A stretch of 64,000 nt of DNA, taken from the NCBI GenBank assembly GCA_041391925.1, contig JAWKNA010000006.1, positions 186,001 through 250,000 of the forward strand, given 5' to 3'. The translations under genes and the position numbers were made by a program. The notes under the pieces are model-generated. The model was not told the DNA's origin. It saw only the letters and a program-made list of their open reading frames with translations, and searched no databases. This DNA comes from JBPOFM01 sp041391925. Its GTDB lineage: Bacteria > Bacteroidota > Bacteroidia > Flavobacteriales > Flavobacteriaceae. Of this stretch, positions 1 through 9,294 are shown piece after piece (position 1 is the first letter of the stretch; every line of letters begins with the position of its first letter).

Positions 1-1032
1 TCTGGAATGTTGAAGTAAATTTTGACCATACGATGAGCGGTATTTCATTCTACCAACCAATTTTATCAGTTCAGGGTGAAGACCGTGGATTCCAAGATCA
101 ATCACCGTACGTTTTCCTACTTCGATGATTTCCTGCTCAATCTGTTTTCTTGTTTTTTCAACAACTTCTTCAATCTTTGCTGGATGGATTCTTCCGTCGG
201 TCACCAATTTATGAAGTGATAGACGAGCAATTTCACGCCTTACAGAATCAAAACAGGAAAGAATAATGGCTTCGGGTGTATCGTCAACTATAATCTCTAC
301 TCCTGTTGCAGCTTCAATGGCTCTAATGTTTCGTCCTTCTCGCCCAATAATTCGTCCTTTAACGTCATCCGATTCGATATTGAATACAGAGACGCAATTA
401 TCGATTGCCTCTTCTGTTCCAATGCGTTGGATGGTATTGATGATGATTTTCTTTGCCTCTTGTTGCGCTGTCAATTTAGCTTCTTCGACCGCTCCCTGAA
501 CATAAGCCATCGCATCAGCTTTGGCTTCATTTTTTAGCGATTCCACTAATTGTGATTTTGCCTCTTCGGCAGAAAGCCCTGAAATGACCTCTAATTGCTT
601 GATTTGGCTTTTGTGTGCCTTCTCTACTTCATCTTTTTTCTTATCCAAAAACTCAAGTTTAAAATCACTTTCCTTGATTTTCTCTTCAAGTTCTTGGCTT
701 AATTTTTTGTTTTTTGCCAACTCGTTGGATACTTGCGATTCTTTATCACGAGTGCGCTTTTCAGCTTCGGCTATTTTTTTGTCACGAGACAAGATAACTG
801 TTTCGTGCTCTGCCTTGAGTTCTATAAATTTTTCTTTGGCCTGAAGCAGTTTGTCCTTTTTGATGGACTCTCCTTCTGCATTTGCCTGCTTTACTATTGA
901 ATTCGCTTCATCCTGTGCATTTTTTAAGATTTTTGATGCATTGGTTTTCTCCATTGATTTCGCAACAATATAACCGAGTATTACTCCTAATACCAATCCA
1001 CCAACAATCATTAAAATTGTATTCGTTTCCAT
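1..1032 (-). CDS. rny: Ribonuclease Y, 5' part (cut by the window start)
   Basis: Endoribonuclease that starts mRNA decay at the inner membrane. The reading frame opens at ATG 1030-1032 and runs off the left edge without a stop, so only about 344 of the usual ~520 residues are present. Visible in order: an N-terminal membrane helix (METNTILMIVGGLVLGVILG), a long charged coiled coil to about residue 190, a KH RNA-binding domain around residues 215-275 (GRIIGREGRNIRAIE), then the beginning of the HD domain; the last residues are QNLLQHSR, so the window ends at the catalytic histidine region. zapA and a 6S-like RNA lie upstream on the same strand. Identification is firm; only the 3' end is missing. 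Confidence 0.96.
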   Translation of the reverse strand, partial: METNTILMIVGGLVLGVILGYIVAKSMEKTNASKILKNAQDEANSIVKQANAEGESIKKDKLLQAKEKFIELKAEHETVILSRDKKIAEAEKRTRDKESQVSNELAKNKKLSQELEEKIKESDFKLEFLDKKKDEVEKAHKSQIKQLEVISGLSAEEAKSQLVESLKNEAKADAMAYVQGAVEEAKLTAQQEAKKIIINTIQRIGTEEAIDNCVSVFNIESDDVKGRIIGREGRNIRAIEAATGVEIIVDDTPEAIILSCFDSVRREIARLSLHKLVTDGRIHPAKIEEVVEKTRKQIEQEIIEVGKRTVIDLGIHGLHPELIKLVGRMKYRSSYGQNLLQHSR

Positions 1033-1057
1033 TTCTAGTTTAGTTTAGTTAAAAAAA

Positions 1058-1222
1058 AAGCCTACATCAGTTTCGAATTTTGTATAAACTCCTTAAAAAC
1101 AAGTTTAGGGCTAACAAACTGATCAAAAATCCGTTCGAAGACGGCTCGGTTTTACAGTTTAAACTCACCCTTTTTAAAGAATTAACGTTGAGTTTATCAA
1201 AAAAAATAACTAATGTAGGCAG
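1058..1222 (-). ncRNA. ssrS: 6S-like RNA (6S-Flavo type) between zapA and rny
   Basis: Gene-free stretch whose ends are perfect inverted repeats: ATGTAGGC at 1213-1220 and GCCTACAT at 1060-1067, so the minus-strand transcript closes into one long hairpin. A second nested pair (ATAAACTC with GAGTTTAT) lies inside it, and the transcript ends in a run of nine T. This long bulged hairpin, its size (~165 nt) and its place next to zapA match 6S RNA, the RNA polymerase decoy; a flavobacterial 6S family is known. A promoter-like TAGGTTAC lies just upstream on the minus strand. The fold was paired by eye, without a covariance search. Confidence 0.72.
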
Positions 1223-1247
1223 TAACCTATTTTTATTTAAAAGAACG

Positions 1248-1541
1248 TTAAGAGATTAAATGCTGATGAAGCAACTCATCCAAACCAACCAATCGGTTCT
1301 GGACATCTTCATTGACATACTCTTTATCTATCGATTTTTGTTCCACTTGGGAAGCAAACTGTAAGGCACACATGGCCAATACATCTTGTTTATCCCTTAC
1401 AGAATAATTTTGCTCAAATTGACTTATCATTGTCTCTATTTTCTTGGCAGCTTTTCGCAATCCCTCTTCTTGGCTCGGTGCTATCGTCAACGGATAGACT
1501 CTATTGGCGATGGATAGCTTTATTTTTAGCTGTTCAGACAT
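1248..1541 (-). CDS. zapA: Cell division protein ZapA
   Basis: Small cytoplasmic protein (97 aa) that binds FtsZ and bundles its filaments at the division ring. The sequence has the usual ZapA layout: a short beta-rich head (LKIKLSIANRVYPLTI) followed by a helix that dimerises (RKAAKKIETMISQFEQ), with the family-typical segment DVLAMCALQFASQ. Length is normal for the family. It starts with ATG, 17 nt after the stop of the coiled-coil gene upstream, so the two are probably co-transcribed. The 6S-like RNA follows 25 nt after its stop codon, then rny. Confidence 0.93.
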   Translation of the reverse strand: MSEQLKIKLSIANRVYPLTIAPSQEEGLRKAAKKIETMISQFEQNYSVRDKQDVLAMCALQFASQVEQKSIDKEYVNEDVQNRLVGLDELLHQHLIS

Positions 1542-1558
1542 TTGAATCTTTAGTTACA

Positions 1559-1849
1559 TCATTCAGATAATTGAGCAATACAATGGTCAATATCTTTGAT
1601 TAATGCATTTATTTTGAGCTTTGTTTCTCGTTTATTTTCATCACTGCCCAACATTGAATTTGCAACTTTGAGTGATTGGTATTTTTCAATCCAAGAAGAT
1701 AGTTCTTCCTGTTGCTGGATTATTTTTTGCTGATGGTTTGCCAATTCTTCCGAAAGCTTTGCATTGGTTTGTTTCAAAACCTCTTGTTTGTGCAAAACCT
1801 TGCTGATTTTATTCTCTAAAGAATCAACAATATCTTCAATTTTACTCAT
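1559..1849 (-). CDS. Small coiled-coil protein upstream of zapA
   Basis: A 96-aa protein with no signal peptide or membrane segment, almost entirely predicted helical coiled coil (VLHKQEVLKQTNAKLSEELA and following heptads rich in K, E, Q and L). No enzymatic motif is present. It sits directly in front of zapA on the same strand with a 17-nt gap, an arrangement common in Bacteroidota. By size, composition and position it could be a functional analogue of ZapB, the coiled-coil partner of ZapA, but there is no sequence proof of that here. The start ATG at 1847-1849 is the only plausible one. Confidence 0.8.
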   Translation of the reverse strand: MSKIEDIVDSLENKISKVLHKQEVLKQTNAKLSEELANHQQKIIQQQEELSSWIEKYQSLKVANSMLGSDENKRETKLKINALIKDIDHCIAQLSE

Positions 1850-2102
1850 TTACAAATTTCAATACTGATGAAACAAAGTTAACATACCAAAATCAAAAAT
1901 CACAATAGTTTTACAATAAATTTTAAAATATTTCATTTGATTATTTATAAAGTGCGTGATTACTATCTAAAAACTAAAAGTTTTTTTAATATTTTTAGCC
2001 CATGAAACCTATCCATGAAATGAGCCTGAACAAATCTCTTTACCAACCAATACCATATGTAGCAAATTGCATCTGTCCGTTAAAAAATAAATATTAATAC
2101 AG

Positions 2103-3788
2103 ATGAAATACCTATTTGCCGCCCTCATTTTTTCACAGCTTACTTTTTCACAGGTTGAATATCCTAAAGATTATTTTAGAAGTCCACTCGATATTCCTTT
2201 AATCCTTGCAGGCTCTTTTGCTGAGTTGCGTACCAATCATTTCCATTCAGGTCTGGATATCAAAACACAACAAAAACAAGGTTTGACGGTATATGCAGCT
2301 GCTGAAGGCTACGTTAGCCGTATCAAAATTCAACATTATGGCTACGGGAAGGCATTGTATGTCACGCATCCAAATGGTTATACTACAGTATATGGCCATT
2401 TGTCTCGATTCGCTCCGAAAATTGAGGCTTATTTGAAAGCCAAACAATACGAAAAGGAAAGTTACGAAATTGAATTATTCCTTAACGCTGATGAACTTCA
2501 AATCATGCCTGATGAAGTCATCGCATTTTCTGGGAATACTGGTGGCTCTGGCGGACCACATTTACATTTTGAAATTCGTGACCAAGAGGAGCGCACCATC
2601 AATCCATTGCTGTTTGGATTAGCTGTACAGGATTCCAAACCACCAACATTGACTTCCGTTTTTGCCTATCCTAAAGATGAGAATTCCTCAGTCAATAATT
2701 CAAATACACGTGTGGAACTGCGTTTGATTCCTACCAAAAATAATGATTATAAAGTGGAAGGCATCAAGGCTTTTGGTGAAATAGGTTTCTCCATTGGTTC
2801 GTATGACCAATTCGATTTGGCTGCCAATAAAAATGGGTTGTATAACATACAGTCTTTCTACAATGGTAACAAAAAATTTGAAATGGATTTCTTTCGGTTT
2901 TCTTTTGATGAATCCCGACACATCAATCGGTTCATAGATTATGAATACTATAAGACAAAAAAATCGCATCTACAAAAGCTGTTTGTTGAAAAAGGCAATG
3001 TATTGAGTATGTATAAAGACCTTGATGACAATGGTTATGTCACAGTCGAGGATGGCGCTTCTTCAATTTACAAAGTTCGATTGCAGGATTTTGAAGGCAA
3101 TGAAAGCTGGATTACCATCCCTATTGTAGGAAAAAAGGCTGATTCCATTCTAACAAAACCCGAGAACAAAAAAAATTACTATGTATTCGCAGACCAAGTG
3201 ACCAACTTAAATGATAAAAACGTGTCTGTTTATTTTCCAACCAATAGTTTTTACGAAGATACTTTCATCGATTTTAGAGTGAGCAACGATACTCTTTTTC
3301 TGGATAAAGATGTCATTCCGCTTCAAAAAAATGTGACCATTCAATACGATATCAGCAATTATAAAGATTCTGAAAAAGACAAACTTTACATAGCCGAATT
3401 ATTGGGTTATAAAAAATATCCAAGTTACTTGAACACAAAGCGAAAGGATAACATACTCACCGCTTCCTCAAACGCGTTGGGAACTTATGCACTGGTCTTG
3501 GATACCAAGAGCCCTACCATTTTTCCTGTAAATTTTCAAGATGGAAAATGGCTGAGCAAATACCGCTATCTGACGCTCAAGATTGGAGATGACCTTTCTG
3601 GCATCAGCAATTATCGAGGAACCATCAATGGGAAATGGATTTTGATGGAATATGAGTATAAGGACAATACCCTGACTTTCGATTTTAATGACAATGTAGT
3701 TACAGATACCAAAAACGAATTGAAAGTCATTGTGACCGATAATGTTGGAAATAGTACTACATTTGAAGCAACCTTTTTTAGAAAATAG
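2103..3788 (+). CDS. Exported M23 family (LytM-type) metallopeptidase
   Basis: Secreted or periplasmic protein of 561 aa that probably cuts peptidoglycan cross-bridges or acts as a cell-wall hydrolase regulator. Residues 1-17 form a signal peptide (ending LTFSQ). The peptidase domain is N-terminal: zinc ligands H48 and D52 in HFHSGLDI, and the HLHFE motif near residue 154, with the substrate-groove segment YTTVYGHLSRF between them. The long C-terminal part (about 180-561) is beta-rich and without a recognised catalytic motif, as usual for the large flavobacterial members. The next gene, a TonB-dependent receptor, begins 14 nt after the stop codon and may be co-transcribed. No promoter could be fixed in the AT-rich upstream 250 bp. 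Confidence 0.92.
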   Translation: MKYLFAALIFSQLTFSQVEYPKDYFRSPLDIPLILAGSFAELRTNHFHSGLDIKTQQKQGLTVYAAAEGYVSRIKIQHYGYGKALYVTHPNGYTTVYGHLSRFAPKIEAYLKAKQYEKESYEIELFLNADELQIMPDEVIAFSGNTGGSGGPHLHFEIRDQEERTINPLLFGLAVQDSKPPTLTSVFAYPKDENSSVNNSNTRVELRLIPTKNNDYKVEGIKAFGEIGFSIGSYDQFDLAANKNGLYNIQSFYNGNKKFEMDFFRFSFDESRHINRFIDYEYYKTKKSHLQKLFVEKGNVLSMYKDLDDNGYVTVEDGASSIYKVRLQDFEGNESWITIPIVGKKADSILTKPENKKNYYVFADQVTNLNDKNVSVYFPTNSFYEDTFIDFRVSNDTLFLDKDVIPLQKNVTIQYDISNYKDSEKDKLYIAELLGYKKYPSYLNTKRKDNILTASSNALGTYALVLDTKSPTIFPVNFQDGKWLSKYRYLTLKIGDDLSGISNYRGTINGKWILMEYEYKDNTLTFDFNDNVVTDTKNELKVIVTDNVGNSTTFEATFFRK

Positions 3789-3802
3789 AAAACTAACAAC
3801 CT

Positions 3803-6253
3803 TTGAAACAACTAACGACCTTCATCATTTTTATCTGCCTCCCTTTCATCGGATTTTCCCAATCGGCAACCATTAAAGGTATCATTCTTGACGATGCACA
3901 ATTGCCAATTGCCAACGTAAATATTCAGGCAGGTGATAAAGGGACCACATCCAATGAAAATGGTTTTTATGAGCTAAAGATTCCTGTTGAGACAGAAATT
4001 ACACTTGAATTTACTCATATTTCGCATAAACGTGTGGTTGCAAAATTCAATTTAAAGAATGGCCAGGAAGTGGAGTTCAATCCAGTGATGGACTTGAACG
4101 TGGAGCAAATTGCAACCGTAGTCATCAACACAAACACGCGTCAATCGGTTGAAGGTGTTACGACAATCACTCCTGAAGTAATCAGAACCATCAAAGGTGC
4201 CCAACCAGGTGTTGAAAATATTTTGAAAACGCTTCCTGGCGTCAATATTTCCAATGAATTGAGCACACAATATTCGGTTAGAGGTGGAAATTTTGATGAA
4301 AATTTGGTATATGTCAACGAAATTGAAGTCTATCGTCCTTTTTTGGTGCGTTCTGGACAACAAGAAGGCTTGAGTTTTGTCAATACTGATTTGGTACAGA
4401 ATGTTGATTTTTCCGCGGGAGGATTTCAGGCAAAATATGGCGACAAACTATCGTCTGTGTTGGATATAACTTATAGAAAGCCTATCAAGTTTGGTTTAAG
4501 TGCCGATTTGAGCCTGTTGGGCGGAAGCATTTCTGCTGAAACCGTTTCCAAAGATTCAAAATTTACTGGACTTATGGGTCTTCGTTATCGCGACAATAGC
4601 TTGGTTTTGAATTCCCTTGAAACTGAAGGCATCGTAAAACCTGTATTTGCAGATGCGCAAACCTATTTGACCTATAAATTCACAGATAAGTTTCAGTTGG
4701 ATTTCTTAGGGAATATTGGAATCAACAAGTATGATTTTCAACCCCAAAACCGTCAGACCAATTTTGGTACCTTGGAAAACCCTTTAGCCTTGCTTGTATT
4801 TTACGAAGGCCAAGAAAAAGATGAATACCAAACGTATTTTGGAGCCCTGAAAGCCAATTATTTTCTAAATGAAGATCTGACCTTAAAACTGATTGCTTCA
4901 ACTTATCACACCACGGAAGAAGAATATTTCGATATATTGGCGCAATACAGGTTGGGAGAAGTCAACAGTAATATTGGTGATGAAAATTTAGGCGAGGTCG
5001 AGTTTAGTGAAGGCATAGGAGGACAATTGACGCATGCTCGAAATGATTTGGACGCCCTCATCACAACCATCGAACATCGAGGTGATTATAAAAATGACGA
5101 AGACACCTATGAATGGTCTATCAAATACACACATGAGGACATTCGTGACCGTTTAGTAGAATGGGAAGTCATTGATTCTGCTGGTTTCAGCATCAATCCA
5201 CCAAATTTGGATTTCTTCAATGAACAGCCTTACGAACCTTATCAAGGTCCTTTGGTGGCTTTCCAAAATGTAAGGGCTACCAATCAGGTTGAGATAGATA
5301 GATTACAAGCGTTCGCACAATGGAGCAAACGTTCCACTCTAGGCACCAATGAAGTATTCTACAACGCGGGAGTAAGAGTCCATAATTGGACCGTTAATGG
5401 TGACGGTATTGAAAGCAGCACACAAACTGTATTCAGTCCAAGAGCACAATTCGCCATCAAACCAGATTGGGAAAAAGACATGCTTTTCAGAATCGCTGGA
5501 GGATTGTACTACCAACCTCCTTTTTATCGAGAATTGCGGGATTCTTCAGGAATTGTAAGACCGAATGTTAAAGCACAACAATCGGTTCATTTGGTCCTTG
5601 GAAACGAATACAGTTTCAAAATGTGGGAACGTCCGTTTAAATTGGTTTCAGAAGCCTATTACAAAAGCATGTCAGACGTAAATCCATACACGGTCGAAAA
5701 TGTTCGGATTCGTTATCGGGCAACCAACAATGCCAAAGCTTATGCTTATGGACTGGATTTACGCTTGAATGGCGAATTTGTACCTGGAACAGAATCCTGG
5801 TTCAGCTTTGGGTATCTGAAAACCGAAGAAAACATTGAAAATAGAGGTTATATTTCGCGTCCCACCGATCAACGTTTAAAGTTTGGAATCCTGTTTCAGG
5901 ATTATGTGCCTAGAATCCCAGATTTAAAAATGTATTTGAATTTGGTCTACAATACTGGAGTTCCAGGAGGTTCGCCCAGTTATGCCGATCCTTATGACTA
6001 TCAAAACCGTTTGCGCGACTATAAGCGTGCCGATTTGGGCGTCAGCTATGTATTGGTGGACCAAAACAAACTATATGATTCAGGATGGAAACGAAATTTT
6101 AAAGAACTGATGTTGGGTTTTGAAATCTTCAACATGTTTGATGTGCAAAACACCATCACCAATACGTGGGTCCGCGATGTGTACAGCAAACGTCAATATG
6201 CCATTCCCAACTACTTAAGCCCAAGGGTGTTCAATGTAGGTGTTTGTCTATGA
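3803..6253 (+). CDS. TonB-dependent outer membrane receptor with CarboxypepD_reg domain
   Basis: Outer-membrane beta-barrel (816 aa) that imports an unknown ligand using TonB energy. Order of parts: signal peptide 1-19 (ending GFSQ); a CarboxypepD_reg-like domain about 22-105 (IKGIILDDAQLPIANVNI); a plug domain about 110-230 (GAQPGVENILKTLPGV; SVRGGNFDENLVYVN); then the barrel to the C-terminus. No SusD-like partner gene is adjacent, so it is not a standard SusCD pair. The start is TTG at 3803-3805, chosen because it gives a complete signal peptide and no ATG or GTG is better placed. The gene ends 4 bp before the convergent cysteine desulfurase gene, with no visible terminator between them. 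Confidence 0.92.
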   Translation: MKQLTTFIIFICLPFIGFSQSATIKGIILDDAQLPIANVNIQAGDKGTTSNENGFYELKIPVETEITLEFTHISHKRVVAKFNLKNGQEVEFNPVMDLNVEQIATVVINTNTRQSVEGVTTITPEVIRTIKGAQPGVENILKTLPGVNISNELSTQYSVRGGNFDENLVYVNEIEVYRPFLVRSGQQEGLSFVNTDLVQNVDFSAGGFQAKYGDKLSSVLDITYRKPIKFGLSADLSLLGGSISAETVSKDSKFTGLMGLRYRDNSLVLNSLETEGIVKPVFADAQTYLTYKFTDKFQLDFLGNIGINKYDFQPQNRQTNFGTLENPLALLVFYEGQEKDEYQTYFGALKANYFLNEDLTLKLIASTYHTTEEEYFDILAQYRLGEVNSNIGDENLGEVEFSEGIGGQLTHARNDLDALITTIEHRGDYKNDEDTYEWSIKYTHEDIRDRLVEWEVIDSAGFSINPPNLDFFNEQPYEPYQGPLVAFQNVRATNQVEIDRLQAFAQWSKRSTLGTNEVFYNAGVRVHNWTVNGDGIESSTQTVFSPRAQFAIKPDWEKDMLFRIAGGLYYQPPFYRELRDSSGIVRPNVKAQQSVHLVLGNEYSFKMWERPFKLVSEAYYKSMSDVNPYTVENVRIRYRATNNAKAYAYGLDLRLNGEFVPGTESWFSFGYLKTEENIENRGYISRPTDQRLKFGILFQDYVPRIPDLKMYLNLVYNTGVPGGSPSYADPYDYQNRLRDYKRADLGVSYVLVDQNKLYDSGWKRNFKELMLGFEIFNMFDVQNTITNTWVRDVYSKRQYAIPNYLSPRVFNVGVCL

Positions 6254-6257
6254 AGTT

Positions 6258-7406
6258 TTAATTCATGTTGAATTCGTTTAACACTTTAACAACATAATCG
6301 ACTTCATCTTTCGTATTGAATTTACTAAATGAAAAGCGCACTGAAGGCTGTTTCAACTGCTCTTCATCCAAAATTTGTGAAAGCACATGTGAGTTTTGAC
6401 TGCTTCCACTTTGGCAAGCACTGCCTCTGGAACAAGCTATCCCTTTTAAATCCAATTGGAATTGCAGCAAAGAAGCCTTTTCTGGTGGCAATGGCAAGCA
6501 GACATTTAATAAATTATAAGCGCTGTTTTCAAAATCTGTGCAATTACCATTAAAGGAAACCTTCGGAAAGGTATTTTTAAGTGATTCTATGAAATATTGT
6601 TTCAAATCAGAGATGTAATCACGTTCAACTTCTAAATTAGCATACGAAATTTTAAGTGCCGCTTCCATTCCCACAATATTATGGATGGATTCCGTTCCTG
6701 CACGATAGCCGCGCTCCTGTTCTCCTCCAAAAATGGATGCCTTTAAACCACTATTTTTTCTGATAAAAACGAAACCAACACCTTTCGGTCCATGAAATTT
6801 ATGGGCACTCGCTGCCAGAAAATCAATGGGTGTATGTTGCAAATCAATTTCATAATGCCCAATCGATTGAACAGTATCACTATGGAACAGCGCATTATTC
6901 GCCTTACAGAGTGTAGCCACTTTTTGGATGTCTAGTTTGTTGCCAATCTCATTGTTAATGTGCATCAGGCTCACTAATTTCTTATGGGATGATTGCAATG
7001 AATTTTCTAAATGAGCTAAATCAATATCTCCATTTGAATCCAAATCAACATACGATACGTTGATGCCAAATTCAGTTTCCAAAGCTTCAACCGTATGCAA
7101 AATGGCATGATGTTCTATTCTGGATGTGATGATTTCCTTTACATCTAAATCTCGAACGGCACTTCTCAAGACCAAATTATCAGCTTCCGTTCCTCCAGAA
7201 GTAAAGACAATTTCTGAGGAAGAACAATTTAAAAATGACGCAATCGCTTTTCTTGAATTTTCAATTAAAGATTTTGATGAACGTCCATAACTATGTGATG
7301 ATGAAGCATTTCCATAATTATATTTCATCACATCCGTCATCCGATGAATGACTTCATCACGAATAGGCGTTGTGGCTGCATTATCAAAATAGATTTGTTT
7401 GTTCAT
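6258..7406 (-). CDS. Cysteine desulfurase (NifS/IscS family)
   Basis: PLP enzyme (382 aa) that takes sulfur from L-cysteine and leaves alanine, supplying Fe-S cluster assembly and tRNA thiolation. Seen: N-terminal IYFDNAATTPIRDEV, PLP contact LVSLMHINNEIGN, the PLP lysine in SAHKFHGPKGVGF near residue 200, and the sulfur-carrying cysteine in the loop SRGSACQSGSSQNSHVL near residue 327, which is the longer IscS/NifS-type loop. The ATG at 7404-7406 is chosen because homologues begin with this MxxxYFDNAATT sequence; the open frame continues about 66 codons upstream but that part looks non-coding and overlaps the promoter of the divergent lipoprotein gene. No isc or suf genes are next to it. Confidence 0.93.
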   Translation of the reverse strand: MNKQIYFDNAATTPIRDEVIHRMTDVMKYNYGNASSSHSYGRSSKSLIENSRKAIASFLNCSSSEIVFTSGGTEADNLVLRSAVRDLDVKEIITSRIEHHAILHTVEALETEFGINVSYVDLDSNGDIDLAHLENSLQSSHKKLVSLMHINNEIGNKLDIQKVATLCKANNALFHSDTVQSIGHYEIDLQHTPIDFLAASAHKFHGPKGVGFVFIRKNSGLKASIFGGEQERGYRAGTESIHNIVGMEAALKISYANLEVERDYISDLKQYFIESLKNTFPKVSFNGNCTDFENSAYNLLNVCLPLPPEKASLLQFQLDLKGIACSRGSACQSGSSQNSHVLSQILDEEQLKQPSVRFSFSKFNTKDEVDYVVKVLNEFNMN

Positions 7407-7478
7407 CACCAAATTTTGAAAGTTCAAAAATAGCACAAATAAATTACAACTTCGTACGTTATAAATTCTCAAAAGCCT

Positions 7479-7486
7479 TATTTTTG
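7479..7486 (+). promoter_or_regulatory. Bacteroidota-type -7 element for the 7504 lipoprotein gene
   Basis: TATTTTTG matches the TAnnTTTG -7 element of the major sigma factor of this phylum and ends 17 bp before the ATG at 7504. A clear -33 TTTG was not seen at the expected spacing, so this is a half-supported promoter. Confidence 0.5.
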
Positions 7487-7503
7487 CTTTAAAAGTGATT
7501 GGA

Positions 7504-8433
7504 ATGAGAAAATTAATGTGCCTGTTTTGCATAGGATTGTTGTTAGTCAATTGTGATGATGGTGATGTGATTACTGTGGAACTTGATTTTGAAAATACAT
7601 TCAAAACATGCGGAGACTTGGTGTTTTATAAAACCAAAACCGATCCGGCGGAATCCCTATCCATATTTATCGCTAATCTGTCCATTGAAGACATTCTTGC
7701 AACCAGCCCAGTGGGTACTGAAGGTGTGTTTGTTGAATTAGCAACTCCAACGAGAGAAGTTACATTGGATGGCAACACCAACGTATTCAATTACCGCACT
7801 TATAGTTCGTTGCCTGACACTCCTTTTTGTACTGATGTTCCATCATCAGATCTTAATATCACCAGCGATTCTGAAGGTTCAGGCGTCGTGACCATAACCA
7901 CCACATTAACAGAAGATGATAATGATGGGATACCTTCAGAACTTGAAGATATTAATGGCAATGGCGATTTAACGGATGATGACACTGATGGAGATGGTGT
8001 ACCCAATTATCTAGACGATGATGACGATGGGGATAACGTTAAGACCATCAATGAAGAAGTGAATTATACTGAGGCCAATGGTTTAGCAAATGCTTTGGAC
8101 ACCGATGGCGATGGCATACCCAATTACCTAGATAATGATGATGATGGTGATGGCGTCCCAACACGTGATGAACAAAGCTTTTCTCAAGACCAAAACCCTG
8201 CAAATGACGTAACCAATACGGAAGTGGGTGCAGATTATCTCAATCCGGATGTTGCAGTATCGACTCCTGAAACTGCTTACAGCGCTCATAACATACAGCA
8301 AAAGTTTGTGGTGAGACTTGTTTTAAGCGATCTTTCAATTCCACAATTATCCCTAGATGTATTGGATTTTGGTATTTTGGACGATGCTTCTGTAACAACT
8401 ACTAGTCGCAATCCAAGTACTATATTCAACTAG
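7504..8433 (+). CDS. Lipoprotein with Asp-rich Ca-binding (thrombospondin type 3-like) repeats
   Basis: Predicted surface or periplasmic lipoprotein of 309 aa; function unknown. A lipoprotein signal peptide ends at the lipobox LLVNC near residue 16. Between about residues 135 and 220 there are repeated Asp/Gly-rich loops (DTDGDGVPNYLDDDDDGD and DTDGDGIPNYLDNDDDGDGV), the pattern of thrombospondin type 3 / EF-hand-like calcium loops. The flanks have no recognised domain. ATG 7504 is preferred over the GTG nine bases earlier because it begins directly with the basic end of the signal (MRKLMCLFC). Its last 4 bp overlap the end of the convergent Smr-domain gene. Confidence 0.85.
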   Translation: MRKLMCLFCIGLLLVNCDDGDVITVELDFENTFKTCGDLVFYKTKTDPAESLSIFIANLSIEDILATSPVGTEGVFVELATPTREVTLDGNTNVFNYRTYSSLPDTPFCTDVPSSDLNITSDSEGSGVVTITTTLTEDDNDGIPSELEDINGNGDLTDDDTDGDGVPNYLDDDDDGDNVKTINEEVNYTEANGLANALDTDGDGIPNYLDNDDDGDGVPTRDEQSFSQDQNPANDVTNTEVGADYLNPDVAVSTPETAYSAHNIQQKFVVRLVLSDLSIPQLSLDVLDFGILDDASVTTTSRNPSTIFN

Positions 8434-8993
8434 GAATTTTTCGCATTCTGAAACACATACACTTCCGTGGCTCCCAATCCATATTTCTGATAGTCTGCGT
8501 CGTAAAATTTGATGTTGTCGTAACGATTAAATAGGTATTCCAATTCTACTTTCAGGACGCCTTCCCCAACTCCATGAATGAATACGATTTTTTGAATTCG
8601 GTTACGGATGGCAAACTCCAATTGTCGTTTGGCCGTATCAAGTTGCAAAGTCAGCATTTCATGATTACTCATTCGGTTGCTATTCGGCGTTAACTGATGA
8701 ATGTGCAAATCCACCTCCATGGTGGGTTGGTTGCGCTCTTTAGGCTTTACTTTCGGAAGGGTTTTCCGTGTTGGCTGTTCTTTTTCGGAAATCACGGCCT
8801 TAGCAGATTGATTGGAAAAAATTTCCGATTTGAGCGATGCCTTTGGATTGGTTTTAAGTAATTCTTTAGGCGAAAATTCCAGAACAAATCCATCATTCGT
8901 TTCAATGGAAACGATTTGCTCTTTTACTGAAATAACTACTCCAGAAATAGCCTCATCCATTACCAGAACGGTATCTCCAATCTCAAAACTCAT
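8430..8993 (-). CDS. Smr/MutS2-type domain protein (DUF2027-like N-terminus)
   Basis: Cytoplasmic protein of 187 aa. The N-terminal part (FEIGDTVLVMDEAISGVVIS) forms a small beta barrel like that of DUF2027 proteins; the C-terminal 90 residues form an Smr domain, a nucleic-acid-binding and often nicking module, with the hallmarks VDLHIHQL and IVFIHGVGEGVLK. The MutS ATPase part is absent, so it is a stand-alone Smr protein and not MutS2 itself. The chosen ATG is at 8991-8993; an in-frame ATG ten codons earlier would place the start deeper in the preceding gene. It overlaps the upstream small membrane protein gene by 11 bp, so the two are probably translationally coupled. Confidence 0.88.
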   Translation of the reverse strand: MSFEIGDTVLVMDEAISGVVISVKEQIVSIETNDGFVLEFSPKELLKTNPKASLKSEIFSNQSAKAVISEKEQPTRKTLPKVKPKERNQPTMEVDLHIHQLTPNSNRMSNHEMLTLQLDTAKRQLEFAIRNRIQKIVFIHGVGEGVLKVELEYLFNRYDNIKFYDADYQKYGLGATEVYVFQNAKNS

Positions 8994-9186
8994 GGTGATT
9001 GTCTTTTGAATTCTCTTGATCATATTTGCTTGGAATGTGCCGCGAAATTCGATAGATACCCATCATCAAAATAAAAATGCCTGCCACTAAAACATATTGA
9101 TTCTGGTTGGTACCTGACTCAGCGTAAAATGCTATAAATCCGCCAATTAAAATTAAGGAAATGCTGATTATTCTTGAAATATTCAT
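8983..9186 (-). CDS. Small two-helix membrane protein
   Basis: Protein of 67 aa with two predicted membrane helices (IISISLILIGGFIAFYA and YVLVAGIFILMMGIYRI) and a charged, histidine-containing tail (ENSKDNHHEF). No family function is recognised. It overlaps the start of the Smr-domain gene by 11 bp on the same strand and so is likely the first gene of that two-gene operon. The combination occurs next to Smr proteins in related bacteria, as far as I recall, but that is not shown by this sequence. Confidence 0.75.
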   Translation of the reverse strand: MNISRIISISLILIGGFIAFYAESGTNQNQYVLVAGIFILMMGIYRISRHIPSKYDQENSKDNHHEF

Positions 9187-9294
9187 GGTTTCATCGGTTA
9201 TATTTACAATACATCGAAATTACATCTTTAACATTAAAAACCATAGTGTTAAGTTAATATTAAATTAATATTTTTATCCTAAAATAGTATTGTT

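Noticed and set aside
266..844. Plus-strand open frames near the window start
   Set aside because: They are antisense to the clearly coding RNase Y frame on the minus strand.
7407..7604. 66-codon N-terminal extension of the cysteine desulfurase
   Set aside because: The extension is not desulfurase-like, covers the promoter of the divergent gene, and homologues start at the chosen ATG.
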